A stretch of 64,000 nt of DNA from Neurospora tetraspora (Eukaryota; Ascomycota; Sordariomycetes; Sordariales; Sordariaceae): NCBI RefSeq assembly GCF_033439725.1, contig NW_026944383.1, forward strand, positions 2,542,001 to 2,606,000, written 5' to 3'. Below the pieces are notes generated by a model. That model saw nothing but the letters and a program-made list of their open reading frames with translations. It ran no database searches and was not told the origin of the DNA. Position 1 is the stretch's first letter; every line of letters begins with the position of its first letter. Of the stretch, positions 56,634-64,000 are shown one piece after another. The translations under genes were made by a program, and so were the position numbers.

Positions 56634-59600
56634 TGATGACATTCATCGAGGTGGCTGTTTGTTGCGTATGGGGTACCCCTTTCTGTACGATTACCCCAAA
56701 TATAATTCATGTAATATACTTTTATCGTACTGTAATGTCGGGATCTTTCTTGGCAGAAATTTGTTGACCCCTCGAACCCCCACCTCTCAACACCCAATGT
56801 ACAGTGCATGCAGCATGAAAATGGCATGGAACAAGCACAGGTTGGCTGTCTTTTCGATATAAAAGGTGCGGGTCTACAGATGACAGTTCCGTCAATGATC
56901 TGGCCTGTTCTGACATGTCTCCAGTTATCTTAAAGAGATATAGGATTCTTGCACCCGTACGAACAAATGCACAAATGACGTTCCCGTTGCCTGCCCGGAG
57001 GCCTATGCACGCATGTAATATGCGTCTCGGCTTCGTTTTCAAGTTGTCAAAAACACAGCTACATAAAGACAATAGGCAGGATGAACCAAAGCAAAACTCT
57101 CTCTCACAAGGAAAAATAGTTTTATGCCAAACGGTTGGTTCCATCCCACCGACCTCTTGGATGCAACCTTTTTGACCGCCAGTTCCTGCCAAGTCCCAAT
57201 GAAACGACGATGTTCTTGAGACCGAGTTTTGACCAACGGCTTCAACAGATTTTCAGACGCTCCATCGAGCCATGACAGTTGTTCCAAAGCGGGGTTCATG
57301 GCGTATGATGACTGTAATCGACAATGCGGCGGCGAGACAGTGGGCCGTTGCCGATACTGGAAAATAAGCCATCATCACCGCCATGATGCTTTGTACACAG
57401 TTTCACTGTATTCACTGCGTACTCGGAACTTCAAATTCGGCACATCTCACCGCAGTCATTCAACTTGACCGTCCACTAATGCGGGATCCATCACATATAC
57501 ACTGGGCGTCTCTGCGCCCTCACTCACTGCCTAGCTACCAATTCGTGCCACCATTTCCAAGAATTTGTATTGCTGCGCGTATCGTCAAGCCTTGGCGTGT
57601 CCCGTTCAATACCTCTACCTGTACACTGCGGTTGATACACTGCGGCAAGCTATCATAGCGGGGAAGGGACGGAGGCGGCCCGGAAGGAGCGAATTCGACA
57701 AACTTGGCACCTATAACGGAAGGCTTCGCCGCTATACTCGCTAGGCCTCTGTCATCATTCTCCACGGCAACTACAACCAATATCCATCCATCTGGGGAAG
57801 TTGTCAGTCTTCGATACAGAAAGTGGCTCATGAAGCATGAAGGAGCTACTACCCACCAATCAGGAGGGTGGAACGCGCTCATACACGTCCGAAGAAACCC
57901 AATTTAAATCCAAGCGTGTTTCCACCACTTTCAACCTCCAACCACGGGTCGCAACATCAACAGTGGAAGGGGAGCGCGACTTGGCGAGGAAAGATTACGA
58001 CATGGCCCTTTGCCGCGCTATTACCGCCGGGGAAAGATAACAAGGACACTGAACACTGCCAGGCCATCAAACAAATGGAGGTACGGATTGGCTTCGGACC
58101 TCTCACCAAGCTCCGGGCCATATAATGCCGTCCACACCACCATGAAACCCGCATCCGGCCCGACCACCTCTTGCCGGGAACACATCCCAACTCCCGAGCC
58201 ATGACGGACTTGTATTCCGGTCACGACTGCTCCGATGACCAAGCTGCCGGGCGGCTTGAGGCTGTATCACCTGCCGTCGTCCTGTCTCAACATCCTGTCT
58301 CTTGTTCCTTTCGACAGGCGAGGCTATGATTGTCGTCATTATATGTTGCCAGCCCGCGGTTATCTCAGCTACACAGCAGCATGATACTGCAACTGCAACT
58401 AGGACCATCACGACCAGCTGCATCTGCCTCTGCCCGCAGCCCTTGGCCGCGCCGATCGGCACAATTCAGGCAATCGGGTCTCACGGCCTTCTGATCCGTC
58501 TCTGTGCTGGGACAAAAGATCGACCATTGTTAACCACAAGCCGCCAAAAAATCCAAATACCCTGACGCCGCGGATCAACCCTCAGCTCACGGCGGTATGC
58601 CGTGCAACTCATCAAGGAGCTGTTTCCTTCAGTGGCGGTCCGCTGGTTGGCCCTATACCCTGAACTTGCTTCCAAATTGATTGCTTCGGCATGCCGTGGG
58701 ACATGAGCCTTTACATAGTCGAACGGTGCACGACGTATCTGCCAGTTTGGTGTCAGCACTAATATCCTTTCTCGTCAACCTGCCACGGACCGCCGGGGAT
58801 GCCCCTAGGACGACAAGCCGCCTTGTGCCAACGGCCGCGTCGTAATTACTTCGCGACTTGAAGAGCTACACCACCATTTCGTCGCCCATGTAATCTCGCG
58901 CCAAACCTTCCGGGTCTAGATCGGAATATCTTTGGGATCTGCCCACGAGCTGCTTCTTGCCCGAATCCAAGTGGTCCTCTAGCCGTATGCAGGGCACAGC
59001 ATGGTGCTGCCTACCGGTGCTTGCGATTGCAGCCGGTATCAGACTGGACGGGTGGAACTGCCTCCATGCAGGTTTGAGACATACCGAACCTCAACGACGC
59101 CATCATCAAAGACGGTAAACACGCGATGGCCATTAGGCCAATGCCATCGGGACGGACCATCATCGCCGTTATTAGAAGGCTCGGCTGAGACTCACGCTAC
59201 CCTGCATTTCGTGTCGACCCCGGGCGTCTCATATTCACGGTTGATTACTGCGACCTACCTACCCTACGAGCTCGCCTACGAGAAGCTTCAAACTGGACCC
59301 TGAAATGTCACATCCAAGTTCAAACCACGGGGTCTTGATTCAGGTTAGCCACAAAAGATCATCATACGTTTCGGACGAAGGTCTACCAGGTAACGGTCGT
59401 ACAGTGCTGGCAGCCTTGCGCCATCACGGGTATTCGAAGCAACACGGCATGCTCTATTGGTACAGCATGCGGACATCAGTCTCGTAAAGTCTCTCTCCAA
59501 GAACAGGTTTCCTGCTAACTACCAGCCGTTCCGTTTATCCGCATTGCGGTGGTTGGAGAAACGGCGTATGTGCCCTCCTATATCATCAAGCATAAGGCTG

Positions 59601-62600
59601 GCGCAGCCGCACATCTTCTCATGTTTCTCCCAATAGTGCCTAGGGAATATCTTGCCTTTCGTAAGCCGAAAGGAGAAAAAGATAACCCAAAGACCAATGG
59701 CGAGAACCCGCCATGTTTATTCTGAAACTCCTATCTCCCAGGTCAGTCAAGGTGGGTGTCTTTTCAATGTCGGGACGTTTATACTATTGGCGGGCCTTCG
59801 CATGGCTTTCAGCTCAGCCGCTCGCGGTGGTGGTGGCTGGGCGGGACACAACCCCGACACCCAAGAATTCAAGAAACATCTTGAACCATGAACTTTCATG
59901 AGGCAAATGAGGGGGCATGTTACCGAACTCAAGCCACATCAACGATCAACCTCTCATTTTTCGCTTAGTTGAGTCAACTGGTAAGACCGCTTCACTAATC
60001 TCATACAAACACTTTGCGTATGAGGCTTCCGCCCCTCTGATGGTCTCAAAGCTGGGACATCTGAACGGCGGCCGCTCGAGCGGTAGCCGAGCCCAGACCC
60101 CGGGGCCGCCCGCCGATCACCGGATGCTCAATACGGCGGGATCTACGGACTACGGACACCGACCGGATTGTATCGTAGCGTTACGGTAATTACGAAATTA
60201 CAGATACATACACGACCAGGGGCACTGAAATGTCTGGTAGCAGCTCTACCTGTACATGTTTAATGCTCCAATGAACAACTGCTATCCTTCCTCACCGTGC
60301 GCTATAACGCAGCTGAGAATCCTTTATCCTCCATCAATCAATCACGCTGTCTGAGTCTTATGTTACGCCAGCACCGAGATCGCGATCACAAAGGCGGTGA
60401 AGTACAGACACGCAACAAAAGACACACACATTTTTGCCCGCACCTGCGGCGCGGCCCAGGCCTTCTACTTCTGTTTGTCAACCGCTGCACCAGTGCATCC
60501 CGCTATGATGGGAGCCTGGGAGGAGGGGGAGCTTGAAATGGTACCCGGCCCGGCACGGCGCGCGCCCCCTCACACAGTGATCCACTGCCCGGCTATGAAA
60601 GCAGTAAGGTAATCGCCAGGGTGTTTGTCGATGGTGGTCAATCCCGAGGCTTGTGGAGGTCTAGTACCTAGCGCCAGAGGCCTGAACATGTGGCATCGAG
60701 GACGTCCACGTATCCAAGCGCTTGAGGCCTTGAACGCTGACCGCCAAGGTTGATATGTATGCTGTAATGTGTGGAAACAACTTGCTTGACGCAAGAGAAA
60801 AAAAGGAACAAGGATCGTGAACCCGAAAGGTTATGAGATGGTTTCATCCTATCGGGGATCTGTGACCTTTCGGCGTTTGATGGAGTCGAAGGAGGAGTGT
60901 GTTCAGAGTGAAACTGGCTACTGGCTAGGCCCCAACCGCCAACAACACCAAGCCAGTGGCATCAGCGTGCTGAATCTCTGAAGGCGCCCTGGCGGCCCAT
61001 CCTCCCAACAAAACTGAAGGAAGTGGTCGATGTCATTGAAGCAGATGGCATGAATCCTGTTGGTCCGGACAAGCAGCTCCATTCGACACCGCCAATGTGA
61101 AAATCGAAGCCAACCACCAAACAGTTGACATACCAGTGCGTGTGCTGAAGTTGTTCTAGAAGCTCAATGGAAGCCGGTTTGGAGGGGTAACCGTCGAACT
61201 GACAAGGGTGTTACCGCGGCGTTGCCCAAATCCCAGGGTTCGGGTAGAAATAAGGCTGAGCTAGATGCAACAGCCACGTGAGGCTGATCAAACTAGCCAA
61301 TAGGATCCAGAGACAAAGTTCAGGTGGGGGCTTTAAAAACATTGTGGAGCATGGACCCACCAGGTGGGGGACCAGGCAGCACGGCAAGTCACGGGACGGG
61401 GGCCACTGGGGGAAAGTTCATGTGACGACGGGAGATTGTGAACATTCATGCAAACATGATCTGACAGAGAACAACGGTTGATGATAGCATCACGGCATTT
61501 CAAGCGTAAATTTGGAACGTCGAAGCCAGTTCAGTTGTAAAGAACGCCGTTGAACTTGCTGGTCATCTAGGGGTAGGAAAAAGACGACCCAGAGCCCGCT
61601 GCTTCTATCGGAAATTTGATGCGCTATTACGAGCCCATTGAAGGATCTACTGATTCTCTTCCGAAATGAGCACGGGGAGCGCCGTGGCGGCACAAATTCA
61701 TGATGACAAGCAAGAACGAATTTCGAAAAGAGAAACTCCGCGAGTTGTGCTGTTAAAAATGGGATTATTCCGTCTCACTCACACACACACACGCATGCAT
61801 ATATTGGTCCGAAAGTGAAGCTGGAAAGGAACGGTCGCGGCCGCCGGGGCTGTGACGCTTGTAGGAGTTGTGTTTCACTGGCTACCTTATCACCTTTTCA
61901 GGGCTACCAGCTCTTTACCTGCGGTTTCTCGAATTCCGGGGGGACAAACGATACGGACTTTACCATAGTTTACGCAACGAAGACGGAATCGGAGGACAAA
62001 CAACTGAACCCCGGACCTTCTCATCCCGGGCGGGGCGGGGCCGGGAGTTGCCTCGGTCTCCCGGGATCAAGAACATCACCACACAGTGTTTTTCAATTTC
62101 TTCTCTTTTCTTTCTCCATCTTCTTTCTCGTTTCCCTGGAAACCGATGGATATCTCTTTCATGCAAAAACAAAACAAAACAAACTGTATGGGGCTCTGAG
62201 TGAATAGTTCCTGTTGTCTGGGCAACAACGGCAGCTAGCAGCAAAGCGAGATGGAGTCCCCAAAGCAACGGGATGCTACGTTGCATGAACTCATGCAACA
62301 GATTTTTTTTTTCTGGTGGTTCGACAATCGATGCCCATCCACTCTGTGTGGAGAGTTTCCACCAAGAGGAGAAAGGTGAGCATTCGCGCCAACGGCGCCA
62401 CAACTCACAAGGAGAAACTTGGAGAAGAAGAAGAGCCGAAAACTAAACGCATAGCAAAACCTCCCCACTCGACGCGACCGGCCGCGGCCCGTCTGCTTGG
62501 TTCCCCCTTGTTGCTCCGTACAGTTGAATACCCCGCCCGGACTCCCGCCGGAGTGACCTGGGCTGTGTAGAACCGGGAGTTCCTTTCGACTTTTCGGTGG

Positions 62601-62698
62601 TTCGGATTTCATGGTCCGGTAAACCAGCAATTTCAGCAACGAAACCAATTGCCATGACCTGTCCAAGACCGGACCGGACACAGCGCCGTAACAACTAA
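56634..62698. other. 6-kb gene-poor region of normal composition
   Basis: Base composition returns to normal right after the inverted repeat. Open frames of 60-156 codons occur on both strands and overlap, with no recognisable domain, no convincing splice-joined gene and no tRNA-like fold that I could see. A short CA/CATG tract occurs near 61,781-61,800. The region may be decayed older sequence or contain species-specific genes I cannot recognise. Confidence 0.45.
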
Positions 62699-64000
62699 GG
62701 GCCTATTTGGCGCGTCTGAAATAGGGTTCTGAAATCTTCTGACAAGGGTATTTCAGAGTGGTATTTGGAAGCACTCTGAACGTTTTAGTACTGAAATCGC
62801 TGCAAAAGTCGGTCTCTGAAATTCCTGCCCCCACATTCGTATCCCAGCCAATCAAATATCGTAAATCTTCTAAAATTAATTTTAAACACTTTAGAGGCCA
62901 CCCTTCTTCTAAAATACACCTTTTTACACCAAAATCAATAACCTACCTTCAATACTACCCAATAATACTAATACCTAGATCAATTACTATATTCCCCGCC
63001 GCTCTTATCCAACATTGTAAACGCCTTGAGCGAAATATACATCGTAAAAAGCTAGTGCTAAAGCTAGCGATAATACTTATTAATACTTCGTTAATACTAT
63101 AAGTTACCTATATCCCTATCAATCGCACTAAGAATAATTAGTTCACGACAATAAAACTTCTATACAATCATATAGGACGCTTCCAATCATTAATAAAGAT
63201 AACGCTACGTACGTTTTATAGGTTAGTAATATAGCTAGGCAATCATACCGAATTATCCTCTTCGAAAATAACTTCGATATACGAAAAAGTCCTATTATTT
63301 CTCCTTATAGTAGTATAAGGCTTAACCTTTCATATAACCATATATACCCTAGGGTTTAATCTAGAATTAGTATACCGATTAATATATATCTATATAATAA
63401 TAATAATAAAGGGTATAAACTAACTAGAACGCAACTTCTTTTATGAAGTTCTTAATATATACTTCGTACTTACGCTCAAAAAACCATTATCGACTACCCT
63501 CTTCAATACATTAAGGAGGGTTATTTCCTACTCGTCATTCTACTACTATAATTTCTTAAGTACCCTACTAATAGGGTTCTTAAATTTACGCTAAGAGGGT
63601 CACTAGGAAGAGATTATCACCTACGAAGTAGGCACCTAGGAGGCAAATTAACTAAATTATATAAATAGTGGTACTACAGAGGGGAGAGGAATATATACGG
63701 GTAGCTTATTGGCTACTTAACTAGCTGTTTGGGAGCCAGCTATTTTATTAGTAGATTTGGTAGTTTTAATCAGTAAAGAGACACAAAGAAGATTACATTA
63801 ATTATCGACCCATAAATACGAAATGTGGTGCCAAGTATAGAGCTCCACGATTTTAGGACACCAAACGGCATTCTGAAATGGGGCTTTGAATAGGAATAGG
63901 GTAGAGCTCAAAATCTCGGCATTTACCGCAAAATTCCGGTTCAGAATAGTCTGTACTATTCCTCTGAAAAGCACTTCAGAGGACCCCTTTCAGAAACCCA
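62699..64000. mobile_element. PIF/Harbinger-like inverted-repeat element (right terminus beyond window)
   Basis: After a TAA (62696-62698) the element begins GGGCCTATTTGGCGCG, close to PIF/Harbinger termini, which duplicate a 3-bp TWA target. The next 100 bases carry repeated TCTGAAA/TTTCAGA motifs. The last about 140 bases of the window read in reverse complement show the same arrangement (TTTCTGAAAGGGGTCCTCTGAAG, split by small gaps). The other terminus should therefore lie within about 20 bases past the window end, giving a total near 1.3 kb. The interior is TA-rich and I could not recognise a transposase, so it is either a non-autonomous copy or a heavily decayed one. Confidence 0.65.

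Noticed and set aside
56722-57192. 156-codon - strand frame right of the inverted repeat
   Set aside because: No domain, and it begins near the element boundary without splice or promoter support.
1-64000. CRISPR arrays, bacterial operons, riboswitches
   Set aside because: The sequence is clearly fungal nuclear DNA; no regularly spaced direct repeats with unique spacers were seen.

Overview
The window is a filamentous ascomycete chromosome segment and looks like Neurospora (N. crassa or a very close relative). The evidence is short introns (about 55-190 bp) with GTRNGT donors, CTAAC/CTGAC branch sites and YAG acceptors. There are also recognisable fungal orthologues such as nox-1 and fungal class I myosin. 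A block at about 47.15-56.5 kb is extremely TA-rich, as expected from repeat-induced point mutation (RIP). Species assignment is inference from recall, not a search.

Bases 1-42,450 are a normal gene-bearing arm with a partial gene and twelve complete housekeeping genes: the C-terminal end of an unidentified + strand gene; RNA polymerase II largest subunit (-); a Swd1/RbBP5-like COMPASS subunit (-); THG1 tRNA-His guanylyltransferase (+); a Tma23-like G-patch nucleolar protein (-); an ACSF3-like acyl/malonyl-CoA synthetase (-); a BolA-like protein (+); UDP-GlcNAc pyrophosphorylase (-); NADPH oxidase NOX-1 (-); class I myosin (+); a WDR59/Mtc5-like SEA/GATOR2 subunit (-); the UBC13 ubiquitin-conjugating enzyme (+); and a PUC1/CLN-type cyclin (-). 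Exon-intron structures were worked out by joining frames at splice consensus sites. They are not operons. Divergent pairs (swd1/thg1, acyl-CoA synthetase/bolA, nox-1/myo-1, WDR59-like/ubc13) share intergenic promoter space. The nox-1 and myo-1 products both act at polarised hyphal growth sites, and UAP supplies UDP-GlcNAc for chitin.

Bases 42,450-47,072 and 56,634-62,698 are normal-GC DNA in which I could support no gene. Between them lies a nested fossil. A roughly 1-kb element has inverted terminal repeats of about 270-286 bp, each with an internal hairpin. An 8.57-kb Ty3/gypsy-like LTR retrotransposon relic, with two 366-bp LTRs and a plausible 5-bp target duplication, has inserted into it. 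Nearly all of this has been degraded by RIP. From 62,699 to the window end is most of a second inverted-repeat element, PIF/Harbinger-like at its left end, with its right terminus just beyond the window.

The most notable points are the nested, hairpin-tipped inverted-repeat element; a 92-codon upstream ORF whose stop overlaps the nox-1 start as ATGA; a myosin first coding exon that is only the ATG; possible dual-localisation starts in the adjacent acyl-CoA synthetase and BolA genes; a frame-preserving, stop-free bolA intron; a 12-bp perfect inverted repeat covering a stop codon; and a hairpin plus T-run downstream of the cyclin. I saw no convincing evidence of a wholly new multi-gene system.
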